This document shows, in pieces, positions 39,651-47,831 of a stretch of 64,000 bases of DNA (position 1 is the first letter of the stretch; each line of letters begins with the position of its first letter). This DNA is from Sulfopaludibacter sp035606355 (GTDB lineage Bacteria > Acidobacteriota > Terriglobia > Bryobacterales > Bryobacteraceae). Position numbers and translations under genes: made by a program. The stretch lies in NCBI GenBank assembly GCA_035606355.1, contig DATNFO010000005.1:1-64000 (forward strand), written 5' to 3'. A model generated the notes under the pieces. It had not been told where the DNA came from. It did not search any database and saw only the letters and a program-made list of their open reading frames with translations.

Positions 39651-39794
39651 CTAGCTCTTCTTTGCCTTTCGGGTGGCGACCGCTTTCTTCGCAGCCGTTC
39701 GACGCTTTCTCGTTTCTGCCGCCTTCTTTCCAGCGGATTTGCGCTTGCGTGTTCGTGCGGCCTTCTGTGCGGGCGTCAATTCTGGTTCGGGCAT
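39651..39794 (-). CDS. Short histone-H1-like basic peptide
   Basis: A 47-residue protein: MPEPELTPAQKAARTRKRKS, then AGKKAAETRKRRTAAKKAVA, ending TRKAKKS. It is nearly half Lys/Arg with Ala, as in histone-H1-like nucleoid proteins. The frame is open much further upstream, but that part looks non-coding and only this C-terminal segment has coding character. No Shine-Dalgarno is evident before ATG 39794. The 39489-39650 gap downstream holds no gene that I can support. Confidence 0.45.
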   Translation of the reverse strand: MPEPELTPAQKAARTRKRKSAGKKAAETRKRRTAAKKAVATRKAKKS

Positions 39795-39813
39795 ATCTAA
39801 GAGTATCGTAGCG

Positions 39814-40062
39814 CTAGACGGCTTCCCAAACCAACATCGCTGAAATCGTGTCCGGTTCCACATCGTTTCTTGCGCCGAAAAGATGAGCGGCGGCGAAGTC
39901 AACGGCTGCGAACTTCGCACCGTCAACACTGGTCCGTTGAGCGGCGTGGAGCACTTCGCAATTCTCAACATCGTAAACGAAAACCTGCCAATGATCGAGA
40001 TGCCGTTCGAGGACGAGACGCAAACCCTCGAACATCGCTTCCAGTTTTTGGCCGGGGTCCAT
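39814..40062 (-). CDS. Small hypothetical phage/host protein
   Basis: An 82-residue protein from ATG 40062. It starts MDPGQKLEAMFEGLRLVLER and contains HWQVFVYDVENCEVLHAAQR, AKFAAVDFAAAHLFGARNDV and ends SAMLVWEAV. A mixed alpha/beta fold is likely. Upstream in-frame sequence was rejected for lack of coding character. It is on the strand opposite to its neighbours and precedes the basic peptide gene by 19 bp, so the two may form a unit. Confidence 0.5.
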   Translation of the reverse strand: MDPGQKLEAMFEGLRLVLERHLDHWQVFVYDVENCEVLHAAQRTSVDGAKFAAVDFAAAHLFGARNDVEPDTISAMLVWEAV

Positions 40063-40152
40063 CTGGACAGTATTGCAGACGGGCAACCATGAACCGTGGA
40101 ATAATGGGCTACCCTGCCGCCACTGGTACCGTGGCTTTGAAGAGCTAGGGCA

Positions 40153-40545
40153 GTGCTCCGCAGAACCAAACCGGATACGATCCATGCGGCGCTGTTTAAG
40201 TGGGTCCGGGAGATTGCCTGCCGTCCGCAAGTCATCGGCGGTGACGCCATCTCCCTTTCCGGTCACTCCGAAGGGATCAGTGCGATAGAATCGCCTCTGA
40301 ACGTGACCGAGATCGAATCTCAGCTTCAATCCATTAACGAATCCTTGGTCCGTGAAGGTGTGACCATCGGGCCGGTTTTCGCCACCATGCGTGATCTCGT
40401 CTTGAAGCACGGGCGCTCCTTCGTTTCCAAGCCGCTGCCGAACGGACGATGGCAACGTGGTCTCGGAGCGTGTTACGGAAACGCTCTTAAAGCGGCGTCA
40501 AATTCGTCCAGCGGCTCTGTTCCTGAAGGTGAATCTTCCAAATGA
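40153..40545 (+). CDS. Accessory cassette gene 1, unknown
   Basis: A 130-residue protein. It begins MLRRTKPDTIHAALFKWVRE and contains EIESQLQSINESLVREGVTI, then GPVFATMRDLVLKHGRSFVS; the C-terminal 20 residues are Ser-rich. The stop overlaps the next start by ATGA. It is the first of three coupled genes lying just before attR, where phages often carry cargo. I do not recognise the family and no motif is visible. Confidence 0.5.
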   Translation: MLRRTKPDTIHAALFKWVREIACRPQVIGGDAISLSGHSEGISAIESPLNVTEIESQLQSINESLVREGVTIGPVFATMRDLVLKHGRSFVSKPLPNGRWQRGLGACYGNALKAASNSSSGSVPEGESSK

Positions 40546-41144
40546 CAATCCGAGAAATAATCATGAAGGGGCGTGCCTACGTCCCGAAACCCGTCATGGA
40601 CGATGCAGAAGCGAAGGAAGAGTACCGGAAGGCCTTTCTTGCAACGGCGGGAGCGTTCTTTTCAGAATCTCCAGTGCTCGTCAATGCTCAAGGCGTTATG
40701 GACGACCTTTGCCCACCTGATGAAAGTATGGGTGCCGAAGAGTGGCGACGTGTGCTGAACTATCGGGAAGTTCCCCGCCCATTGCCCCCATTTCCATTGA
40801 TATGGCTTGAGGCACGCCTACAGCCGCAACGGGCGAATCAGCATGTAGGCATTTTGGTCCGGCGATACCGTTTCGATGATTACCGCAACTCCCGTCCGTG
40901 GCGCACGTTCAGCCTGAGTTCAGAGATTGATGAAGAGAACCCGAAATGGATCATTGAGTGTTGCGTGTTCGTGGAGTTCGAGGGTTCAGTGAAGATGACT
41001 GGCACGGTGTTGTATTGGCTTGACGAGGAAGACCGATTTCTGCGCTCATCCCGATCACGAATATTGGATGACGTTGAAGAAAATGCCCGGATGCCGCTCA
41101 ACGAAACTACTATGCAGCACGGTTCCATACTTCGTTTATCGTGA
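40542..41144 (+). CDS. Accessory cassette gene 2, unknown
   Basis: A 200-residue protein coupled on both sides (ATGA at 40542, GTGA at 41141). It begins MTIREIIMKGRAYVPKPVMD and contains AEEWRRVLNYREVPRPLPPF, PLIWLEARL, VGILVRRYRFDDYRNSRPWR, then strands such as WIIECCVFVEFEGSVKMTGT. A mixed alpha/beta fold with no known catalytic motif. The same three-gene order with gene 3 suggests that the products work together. Confidence 0.5.
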   Translation: MTIREIIMKGRAYVPKPVMDDAEAKEEYRKAFLATAGAFFSESPVLVNAQGVMDDLCPPDESMGAEEWRRVLNYREVPRPLPPFPLIWLEARLQPQRANQHVGILVRRYRFDDYRNSRPWRTFSLSSEIDEENPKWIIECCVFVEFEGSVKMTGTVLYWLDEEDRFLRSSRSRILDDVEENARMPLNETTMQHGSILRLS

Positions 41145-41512
41145 GCACGTTCGCACGGATTAACTGTCACAATGTTCACCTCGAACCCATTGGTGGCGTG
41201 AAAAAAGCGAAGGTGAAATCGAACTTGGACAGGGGCACCGTTTGGCACGAAATAAAGATTGGGCCAATACCGAAGATTGGCAAATCTGCTGATTTGGATG
41301 GCGGCACCGACGAGCACTCAGAAAAGAGGTTTCATTGGGTCCGTGGGCATTACGCTGATTATTCAAAGGGCAACGGGCTATTCGGCAATCCGAAGTTAAA
41401 GGTGGTCTTTTGGATTCCCGAACATGGAAGAGGTAATAAGGAAGTTGGAGATGTAGTTTCCAGCTACCACATCGTGGGGCCATCGGCGGAAGGAACACCG
41501 TCGAAGAATTGA
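41141..41512 (+). CDS. Accessory cassette gene 3, unknown
   Basis: A 123-residue basic protein starting at GTG 41141, overlapping the previous stop. It contains FHWVRGHYADYSKGNGLFGN, then LKVVFWIPEHGRG and VVSSYHIVGPSAEG. The stretch 'H-VRGH-x-DY---GLFG' followed by 'WIPEHGRG' recurs in small proteins of phages and islands as I recall, with conserved His and Arg residues that could be catalytic or bind phosphate. Function is not known to me. It ends about 180 bp before attR. Confidence 0.55.
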   Translation: MSTFARINCHNVHLEPIGGVKKAKVKSNLDRGTVWHEIKIGPIPKIGKSADLDGGTDEHSEKRFHWVRGHYADYSKGNGLFGNPKLKVVFWIPEHGRGNKEVGDVVSSYHIVGPSAEGTPSKN

Positions 41513-41556
41513 TCTGCCGGGGCAATCTCCCGGACGGCTGCGAATAGCGGCGGGAT

Positions 41557-41574
41557 TGGCGGAAGCCAGTGGGA
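41557..41574 (-). repeat. Inverted partial copy of the att core
   Basis: TGGCGGAAGCCAGTGGGA at 41557-41574 is the exact reverse complement of the last 18 bases of the 25-bp att core. It lies 125 bp upstream of attR's matching segment (41700-41717) and just before the right arm-type repeats. The two segments could form a large hairpin, or the copy may be a second core-type integrase site. Confidence 0.8.
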
Positions 41575-41590
41575 CTTCCACTCTGCTGTC

Positions 41591-41613
41591 TAGGGGCAAT
41601 ACAGGGGCAATAG
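41591..41613 (+). repeat. Integrase arm-type repeats, right end
   Basis: AGGGGCAAT at 41592-41600 and 41603-41611, with 11-bp period. Same sequence, spacing and orientation as the pair at 443-462. No gene is seen in 41513-41692. Confidence 0.6.
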
Positions 41614-41692
41614 CATGGCGAAATGGGCGGATTAGGCGGGTATGGCGGATGAATGGAATCAGCAAGTTATTGATTCCACAAGCATGAAAATC

Positions 41693-41717
41693 GTTCGACT
41701 CCCACTGGCTTCCGCCA
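41693..41717 (+). other. attR core
   Basis: A 25-bp duplicate of the selC 3' end, identical to 371-395, including the encoded CCA. The rest of the tRNA is not present here. It marks the right end of the prophage. Host sequence resumes at 41718. Confidence 0.93.
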
Positions 41718-41809
41718 CCTCCCCTCGCTCCTCCTGAATTTTCCGGTCCGTACATTTTCGACCCGCGCCAGTCCGAATCTGCTAATAGATTCTCTCGAAG
41801 GTGATCAGC

Positions 41810-42638
41810 ATGTTACTCAGTCCGTGTCGATGTTCCTGCGCCGCACGTGTCTTCGTTGCCGTCCTTGTTACTTCCGTTCCCGCCCTTGCCAGCAATTTCG
41901 CCGCTTTGCAGGCGTCGGGACTTGGACCTGCAATACCTGTTCCGGGTTTACCGCCAGCGGCGCGGGAAAGGCCGACTTCGGCGTACCCTCGGCAGCATGG
42001 TCGATCTGAATGTCCCTGGCCCCGTAGCGAACGGCTTCTCCGTCCTCGCCGAGACCACTGCGCATTTCAATGACGACCTGACGATCACCGGCGGCACAGG
42101 AGCCGGCGTCCTGGAACTGCAGTTCGCCGTCACCGGTTCGGCCACGCCGTTTGGCACAGGCCAATTGGCCCTCTGCGGTTCGCACGGGTGCACCGACCCC
42201 CACGTCTTCTTCACCGTAAATTCGGGTACGCTCACCAGCGAGTCCTCCTTCCAGCCGAACTTCATTTCGAATGCGACGATCGCGTTTTACATCCCCTTCA
42301 CCTACGGAACGGCGCTCTCGATCGAGCCGCTGCTCAGTACCAGCGCGCAATTCTTCAGTTGCTCGTCGGGCTGCCCCTCGACGCCTTTCGATGCGAACGC
42401 CAATTACAACGACACTGCGATCATTTCGGCGGCGCTGGTCCGCACCGGGACCACCAATTCGCCGTGTGCCGTGGTTACCGGCGCCAGCATCGCGGATGGC
42501 GACGGTTTCACGTTCGGTCCGAACGGCTTGACGGCGCCGTCCGCCGTTCCGGAACCCGCATCCTGGTTTTTGTCTATCTCGGCGATCGCAGCGCTGATGC
42601 TGACACGCCGCCGGGCTCTGCGACGCCGGCCCATCTAA
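41810..42638 (+). pseudogene. PEP-CTERM exosortase-sorted protein gene, frameshifted
   Basis: ATG 41810 (ribosome site AAGGTGATC) opens a signal peptide (RVFVAVLVTSVPALAS) in one frame. A second frame continues with GTWTCNTCSGFTASGAGKAD around 41905-41975. A third frame carries the rest, from LGSMVDLNVPGPVANGFSVL to the sorting signal VPEPASWFLSISAIAALMLT plus RRRALRRR. The three segments together read like one secreted PEP-CTERM protein of about 270 residues split by two shifts in the same direction. Either the gene is decayed or the sequence has indel errors. It is the first host gene after the prophage. Confidence 0.65.
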
Positions 42639-42676
42639 ACGCGATCCGCAATGAGCCCAGGCCGCAACAGCGCAGT

Positions 42677-45442
42677 CTAAAAGGCCACCCGCAACCCAAG
42701 CTGCACCGTCCGAGCATCCCCTACCGCCGTCGCATCCCCGAACCCGGGCCGCGGATTCGCCGGGTACACGCCGCTCCCGAACGTCCCGTTAGGAAACAAA
42801 TCGTTGCGATGGTTCAGCACGTTGAAGCCTTCCGCCAGCGCCGTCATGCGCGCGTGCTCCCCCAGGCGGAACGTGCGGCTCACCCGGGCATTCATCGTGA
42901 ACGAATCGAAGCCTGTGCCGGCGTTGCGTCCCAGCATTTCGCCGCCGGCCAGCAGCGGACGCGCAGACGTGCCTTGCACCGTATTCGCGCCGGTAACAAC
43001 GTTGAACGGCGGCGGCGAGTAGTATTGCAAACTGCCGCTCAACTGCCATCCGCGCGCATGCACGGATCCATCTACCGTCACGCGATGCCGCTGGTCGTCA
43101 TCGCTACGCCCGTAATCGCGCCAGATATCGAAATTGTCCACCGGCGAGCTGAAGAAGAATTCCCCGACATTGTCCAGCGCCTTCGAAAACGTGTACGCCA
43201 CGCGCACACTGCCCCAGCGGGCCGGCCGCTGCACGAACGAAACTTCCAGCGCATCGTAATGCGAATCGCCCGCGGCCGAGTACTCCTTATCGTTCGCATA
43301 CGCGGGATCCGGACGGCACCCGTTATTCGTTCCCGCCGCGACGCATAGCGGCGGATTCCGATTGATGTTCGCCACCAGGTGAAGCCCGCGCACATGCTCA
43401 TATCCAACGGCGAGCGTTCCGCGGCCGCTTACCTGCTGCTCGATCTCAAAGCTTCCTTGCTCCGAATAGGCATTCTGCATGTGCCTGTTCATCGTCGAAA
43501 AATTGACCGCCGAAACCGCGGGCGCGCTCGAGAGGATATTCGGAAACACCGGCGCACCGGCTTGCGATGGCGAGAGGCTCACTGTGACAAATGTCGCCGG
43601 TGTGAGCAGGGTTGTATTCCCGCTCGAAAGCAGCGCGTTAGCCAGCGCGCGCAGCGGCACACGGTCGTAAAACAATCCGTAACTGCCGCGCACCACCATA
43701 TGCCGCGACCGGAATGGCGACCATGCGAACCCCGCGCGCGGCGAAACGTTGTTCGTGTCCGTCACAATCGTCTGCAGCTTCTGAACGTCGTATCGCAATC
43801 CAAGGTTCAGCGTCAGCCGCGGCGCAGCCTGCCACTCATCCTGCACATACGCGCCTGCATTCGGGTTTGTCTGCGCTACCACCGGTTTGCCGAACGACTG
43901 TGTAAACCCCGCGTTGTTGTACGTGCCGCTCAAAAATGCCGCGAGCGAAGCGAACGAGTAACTTCCACGACTCGACTGCGGATACGCGATCGTGAGGTCG
44001 TTATATAAGATGTCGATTCCGGCGCGCACGGCGTGAGGTCCAAACTGGTGAGAGAAGTTGTCGGCGATTTCGTATAGCCGGTTATCGCGCGCGGTCGGCG
44101 AAGTGGAAAGCGTGCCGAACGAAGCCACGCCGGAAATCGCGACCGCCGGACCCTGTGCATCGTTCGGCGGCGCCTGCAGCCCGCTGCTGGTGAACTGGCC
44201 GCGCACCTCGTTCACGGTCTTCGACGAAAGTGCCGTCACGTTCCCGAAGGCCGCCGTATGATCCACGTCATGCAGAGCGGCCGCCGCGCTCACGGCGCTC
44301 AATGCTCCCGCTCCGCGCGTGTTCTCGCTATTGACGTCGTAAACGCTGTACCGCGCGCTGAAGCGGTTTTTCGCGTTAATTTCGTGATCCACCTTGCCCA
44401 GGAAATTCGTGCTGTGCACCGGATTCGGGTAAAGGCCTGTCGCAACCGCCGGACCGCCATAGCCTACCGCCGCAAGCCGTGCGTCAATGGCCGCCACATC
44501 GCCCGGCGCGATGGTAATCAATCCGCTTTGACTGAGCCGGCGCTGCTCGAAATTGGCAAAGTAGAAGGTCCGGCCAGCGATCAGCGGACCTCCGGCACTC
44601 GCCCCGTACTGCGCCTGCGTCAACGGCAGATTGGTGTGCGAAAGCGGATTCGCGGCATTCAACCGTTGGTTTCTAAAGTATCCGTAAATGTCACCATGCA
44701 GAGAGTTTGTTCCTCCACGCGTGACCATGTTGATGTACCCGCCAAGCGCGCGTCCGAACTCCGCCTGTCCGCCGGACGTGACCACTTGAAACTCCTGGAC
44801 TACGTCGAGGCCATAAAAGGTACCGGCGAGTCCCGCGGCATCATCATTTGCCGAAAGCCCGTCGACAATAAAACTGTTTGAGAAATTGCGCTGGCTCCCG
44901 ATCGAGATCCCCTGTCCGGGTACGGCGCTGGTCTCGGCGAACAACTGGTTGCTGGCTGTATTCGTCGAGGATACTCCCGGGACCAGCAGCGCTAAATCCA
45001 GGTAATTCCGGCCGTTGAGCGGCAGGCTCGCGACCTCGGTTTGCGAGATAGTCCCAGCGACCTGGCTGCGCGCCGCTTCCACCGGTGACGCCTCGGCGAC
45101 CACGTTATCCACCGTGGCTGCGGAGACAACGGACAGCGTAACCGGAACCTCGAACGCCGAGCCCACGGTCAGAACGATCCGCTGCTCAAAGACTCCGAAT
45201 CCATCGTGGTGGATCGTCACGCGGTATGGCCCCACTTTCAGGACCGGAAAGCGGAATCGGCCGTCGCGATCCGTTTGCGCGACATTCGAGAGATTGGTTT
45301 CGGTGTTCTTCACCAGCACCACGGCGCCGGGAACGGCGGCGCCGCTCTGGTCTATCACCCGGCCGCCCAATGTCGCGTAGTTGATGCTTTCTTGTGCGTA
45401 CGCAGCCGCGCAGGCCGCGAGTATACAGACAACTCGGAACAC
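42677..45442 (-). CDS. TonB-dependent receptor, Oar-like, with carboxypeptidase-regulatory domain
   Basis: A 921-residue outer-membrane receptor. A signal peptide (residues 1-16, ending AYA) is followed by a CarboxypepD-regulatory-like domain at about 22-100 (TLGGRVIDQSGAAVPGAVVL). A plug-type region follows (LPLNGRNYLDLALLVPGVSS, FVVDGLSANDD-like segment). The remainder is the beta-barrel with late repeats (WDYGR-like turn IWRDYGRSDDDQRHRVTVDG) and a terminal Phe (LGLRVAF) expected for BAM insertion. Such receptors are very numerous in Solibacter relatives and import polymers or peptides. The substrate is unknown. It may be cotranscribed with the small gene at 45476. Confidence 0.88.
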   Translation of the reverse strand: MFRVVCILAACAAAYAQESINYATLGGRVIDQSGAAVPGAVVLVKNTETNLSNVAQTDRDGRFRFPVLKVGPYRVTIHHDGFGVFEQRIVLTVGSAFEVPVTLSVVSAATVDNVVAEASPVEAARSQVAGTISQTEVASLPLNGRNYLDLALLVPGVSSTNTASNQLFAETSAVPGQGISIGSQRNFSNSFIVDGLSANDDAAGLAGTFYGLDVVQEFQVVTSGGQAEFGRALGGYINMVTRGGTNSLHGDIYGYFRNQRLNAANPLSHTNLPLTQAQYGASAGGPLIAGRTFYFANFEQRRLSQSGLITIAPGDVAAIDARLAAVGYGGPAVATGLYPNPVHSTNFLGKVDHEINAKNRFSARYSVYDVNSENTRGAGALSAVSAAAALHDVDHTAAFGNVTALSSKTVNEVRGQFTSSGLQAPPNDAQGPAVAISGVASFGTLSTSPTARDNRLYEIADNFSHQFGPHAVRAGIDILYNDLTIAYPQSSRGSYSFASLAAFLSGTYNNAGFTQSFGKPVVAQTNPNAGAYVQDEWQAAPRLTLNLGLRYDVQKLQTIVTDTNNVSPRAGFAWSPFRSRHMVVRGSYGLFYDRVPLRALANALLSSGNTTLLTPATFVTVSLSPSQAGAPVFPNILSSAPAVSAVNFSTMNRHMQNAYSEQGSFEIEQQVSGRGTLAVGYEHVRGLHLVANINRNPPLCVAAGTNNGCRPDPAYANDKEYSAAGDSHYDALEVSFVQRPARWGSVRVAYTFSKALDNVGEFFFSSPVDNFDIWRDYGRSDDDQRHRVTVDGSVHARGWQLSGSLQYYSPPPFNVVTGANTVQGTSARPLLAGGEMLGRNAGTGFDSFTMNARVSRTFRLGEHARMTALAEGFNVLNHRNDLFPNGTFGSGVYPANPRPGFGDATAVGDARTVQLGLRVAF

Positions 45443-45475
45443 AGTCCCCCCAATGAAGGTCGAAATCTGAAGAGG

Positions 45476-45847
45476 CTACGACAGGAGGGATGGGGGTCCG
45501 CGTTTATATAAGGAAGACAAGAATACGTGAGCGGGTGCAGCGGCTACCGCTTGCGGGCGGAGAATAGCGCTGGTCGCCGGAACTCCGAATCGCTCGACGT
45601 GACGGAAAATACCTGATTCCCCGTGTGCGGTGGTGCTTGCTCCCGACGGATACTGTGAGCAGTGTGAGGAAATTACCCGAAAAGCAGGGCCGCTGGAACT
45701 CGATGGTGCCGTAGTCATGGCACATCGATGCTTTCCATTTTTGCGGCAGCAGGCCGGAAGTTGCGGGTCGCCGGCCGCCTGCACGGTTTGGCCGACCAGG
45801 GCTAAACCGAACAGCAGCAATAGCATGGAAGCCGCGGCTCGACGCAT
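45476..45847 (-). CDS. Small secreted Cys-containing protein
   Basis: A 123-residue protein with a signal peptide (MRRAAASMLLLLFGLALVGQ, then TVQAAG). The mature part begins DPQLPACCRKNGKHRCAMTT, with three Cys and His residues that could bind a metal. Another Cys occurs in SSHCSQYPSG. It lies 33 bp upstream of the TonB receptor on the same strand, so a shared role, such as handling of metal or of the receptor's ligand, is possible. The family is seen upstream of similar receptors in Acidobacteria, as I recall. Confidence 0.62.
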   Translation of the reverse strand: MRRAAASMLLLLFGLALVGQTVQAAGDPQLPACCRKNGKHRCAMTTAPSSSSGPAFRVISSHCSQYPSGASTTAHGESGIFRHVERFGVPATSAILRPQAVAAAPAHVFLSSLYKRGPPSLLS

Positions 45848-45899
45848 TGGTTTCTATTTTACCCCAGTTCCCGGTTTACATTCGTGAGAGAAGGGCATA

Positions 45900-45943
45900 T
45901 AGTACTTTCTCTGAAATAGTCCCGTTTGTGATGCGAAGTACTA
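45900..45943. promoter_or_regulatory. Inverted repeat in the region upstream of the Crp-family gene
   Basis: TAGTACTT (45900-45907) and AAGTACTA (45936-45943) are an 8-bp inverted repeat with a 28-bp spacer in the 314-bp gap between the divergent genes at 45847 and 46162. Nothing else in this gap looks like a gene. It could be a regulator site. Confidence 0.35.
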
Positions 45944-46161
45944 AAGCGGTTATTGGAAGTCCGCCGGAATGTTAACTTTAGGATACTCTGTAGGCATAGC
46001 AGTTGTGTCGCACCGATTTCCGACGGGTTACTTCAGTTCCAGTTGGGAGCGGCCCGGTAGAGGTGCCGGGACACTCCAAACCACACGCGCCACCGCAACC
46101 GTCGTTAGCAGGCCTCCGGCCGGCGACGAACCTTAAATTTGGTTTGAGGGGAGTTACGGAC

Positions 46162-46899
46162 ATGCCGAATGGCGCAAAATTGACTCCATCGCGTGAGATG
46201 GAAGATGCCCTGATGTATCTTCCGCGCAAAGGCGTCACCGATTACCGCAAAGGACAGATTATTTTCGACGAGCACCAGCCTTCCAAAGGGCTTCACCTCG
46301 TCGTACAGGGCCGGGTCAAAGTAGCAATTCCACTGGACAACGGTACCCAAACGGTTGTTGACATTTTTACCACGGACGATTTTTTCGGCGAGAGCTCCCT
46401 TCTAGGCGCGTCTCAATATTCCGAACGGGCGGTCGCGTTGGATAACGTGACGCTGATGTCGTGGACCGGACAGGAGATCGAAGAACAGGTAGAACGCCAG
46501 CCGCGGCTGGGCATCGCGCTGCTGCAGATGCTGGTCAAGCGCGGACTGGATTACGAAGAGCGGTTGCAGAGCTTTGCCCTGGATAAGACGCCGGAGCGGG
46601 TCGTACGCTCGCTGCTGCGTTTTGCCGACCGCTTGGGCAGCCGCACCGAAGACGGCTCCATCAAGATTCCGCCACTCACCCACCAGGTGATCAGCGAATA
46701 CGTGGGGACGTCGCGCGAAATCGTCACCTTCCAGATGAATCATCTCCGCCAAAAAGGCTATTTGCGGTATTCGCGAAAGGGCATCCAGGTCTATTCGGAT
46801 GCGCTCCGCGAACATCTGCAGGCGCAGACTCGCGAACGCGAGTGGCAGCCGCAGGGCGGGGAAGAGAAGATGGTGTCGGCCACCGATCGAAGTTTCTGA
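46162..46899 (+). CDS. Crp/Fnr-family transcription regulator
   Basis: A 245-residue regulator. ATG 46162 has GAGGGGAG 8-15 bp upstream; upstream codons in frame were rejected. The cyclic-nucleotide-type beta-roll occupies about 20-135 (KGQIIFDEHQPSKGLHLVVQ, FFGESSLLGASQYSERAVAL). The long C-helix follows, then a winged helix at about 170-225 (LTHQVISEYVGTSREIVTFQ, LRQKGYLRYSRKGI). There are no cysteines, so it is not an iron-sulphur FNR. The ligand is unknown. A basic, Gln-rich tail ends the protein. Confidence 0.88.
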   Translation: MPNGAKLTPSREMEDALMYLPRKGVTDYRKGQIIFDEHQPSKGLHLVVQGRVKVAIPLDNGTQTVVDIFTTDDFFGESSLLGASQYSERAVALDNVTLMSWTGQEIEEQVERQPRLGIALLQMLVKRGLDYEERLQSFALDKTPERVVRSLLRFADRLGSRTEDGSIKIPPLTHQVISEYVGTSREIVTFQMNHLRQKGYLRYSRKGIQVYSDALREHLQAQTREREWQPQGGEEKMVSATDRSF

Positions 46900-47001
46900 T
46901 TAACTCCGGCTAACACCCGGATGCTGTCTAAAATCAGGCAAAAACAGCCTTTACACGATACGTGCCTCGGTTTAGATTGAGTTTTGAACCGAGGCATTCG
47001 T

Positions 47002-47724
47002 ATGTTTACCCGCTCTTTCCTGATGCTTGCCGTCGCGGGCGCAGTTGCGCTCTCCGCCGTCCGCGCGGGTGACCGTTCCGCTCCCGAAGGGGATGCCAAC
47101 CGTTCCACGGTCTCCCGTGCGTCCGCTATGGTTCCACCGGTGCTGCGTCCCTCCGAACCCGCTGACACGGGGACACTGGTATTGCCCGGACCTCCCGCGC
47201 CAGCACACGTCGCTCCCGCCCCGCCGCCGGTAGCGCCCAAACCTGCGGCTCCCGCGATCGCCAAAGCGAACATCCCGCCTGCGCCCGACCCGGAGCGCCC
47301 GATTCTGAAGCGCGCCCCGCGCCCGGTTTTCCCCGAGGGCTTCGAAACAGACAGCGCGGCATTCTGTCACAAACGCATCGGCCAAATGCTGCCCGAGGAA
47401 GCCCGCGCCCTGTTTGGCGACCCCAAGAGCGAGCGCCAGGCGCTCGACGACCAGAACGCCGTCAATGGGCAGATTCTGGCGTTTTCCGACCCCACGAACC
47501 GCTACCGCCAGATCGAGCTGGATTTCGACAATGACACCGGCGCGCTGCGTACCGTCTTCGTGTATCCCTGGAAAATGACGTGGCAGGATTGCCGGCGGGA
47601 ATTCGGCGTCAACGTCAGCGCGACGCCCGCTAACAAGGGGCGAATGTTCTACTCGTACGTCAACCGTCGCCTGGATGTGCTGGTTGACAAATCCGGGCAG
47701 GTAATCAGCCTCGGAATGTACTGA
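47002..47724 (+). CDS. Secreted Pro-rich protein with BamE-like C-terminal domain
   Basis: A 240-residue protein from ATG 47002. A signal peptide (RSFLMLAVAGAVALSAVRAG) is followed by a Pro/Ala-rich linker (about 55-110). The C-terminal 120 residues form a compact domain: CHKRIGQMLPEEARALFGDP, FSDPTNRYRQIELDFDNDTG, then LDVLVDKSGQVISLGMY. The last pattern resembles BamE/SmpA-type folds. The Pro-rich linker suggests spanning of the cell wall. No lipobox was seen. The exact function is unknown. Confidence 0.6.
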   Translation: MFTRSFLMLAVAGAVALSAVRAGDRSAPEGDANRSTVSRASAMVPPVLRPSEPADTGTLVLPGPPAPAHVAPAPPPVAPKPAAPAIAKANIPPAPDPERPILKRAPRPVFPEGFETDSAAFCHKRIGQMLPEEARALFGDPKSERQALDDQNAVNGQILAFSDPTNRYRQIELDFDNDTGALRTVFVYPWKMTWQDCRREFGVNVSATPANKGRMFYSYVNRRLDVLVDKSGQVISLGMY

Positions 47725-47749
47725 AACCGCGCGCGAAAACGGAAACCGG

Positions 47750-47767
47750 AACGTAGCTTGCTACGTT
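47750..47767. repeat. Hairpin in the intergenic region before the M48 gene
   Basis: AACGTAGC (47750-47757) and GCTACGTT (47760-47767) form a perfect 8-bp stem with a 2-nt spacer. It may act as a terminator for the upstream gene, with a weak T-tract. Confidence 0.5.
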
Positions 47768-47831
47768 TACAGATTAGAGCTACTGAAAGCGCCACGTTGA
47801 GGCGTATAGTAGCAATCAGGAGTTTCCGGCG

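Larger units (their letters stand above)
371..41717. mobile_element. Complete tailed-phage (siphovirus-like) prophage integrated in selC
   Basis: The element is bounded by perfect 25-bp direct repeats of the selC 3' end, with a tyrosine integrase next to attL. Between the repeats are recognisable large terminase, portal, P22-type coat protein, scaffold, head-tail connectors, tail tube, frameshifted tail chaperones, tape measure, tail hub and fibres in near-canonical order. The unit length from attL to attR is 41,322 bp. The long tape measure, tail tube gene and absence of a contractile sheath suggest a long non-contractile tail. No disrupted structural gene was seen, so it may be inducible. 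No endolysin was recognised. Confidence 0.92.

Noticed and set aside
42188..44881. Long plus-strand open frames opposite the TonB receptor
   Set aside because: They are Arg/His-rich shadows of the high-GC receptor gene with no domain or start signal.
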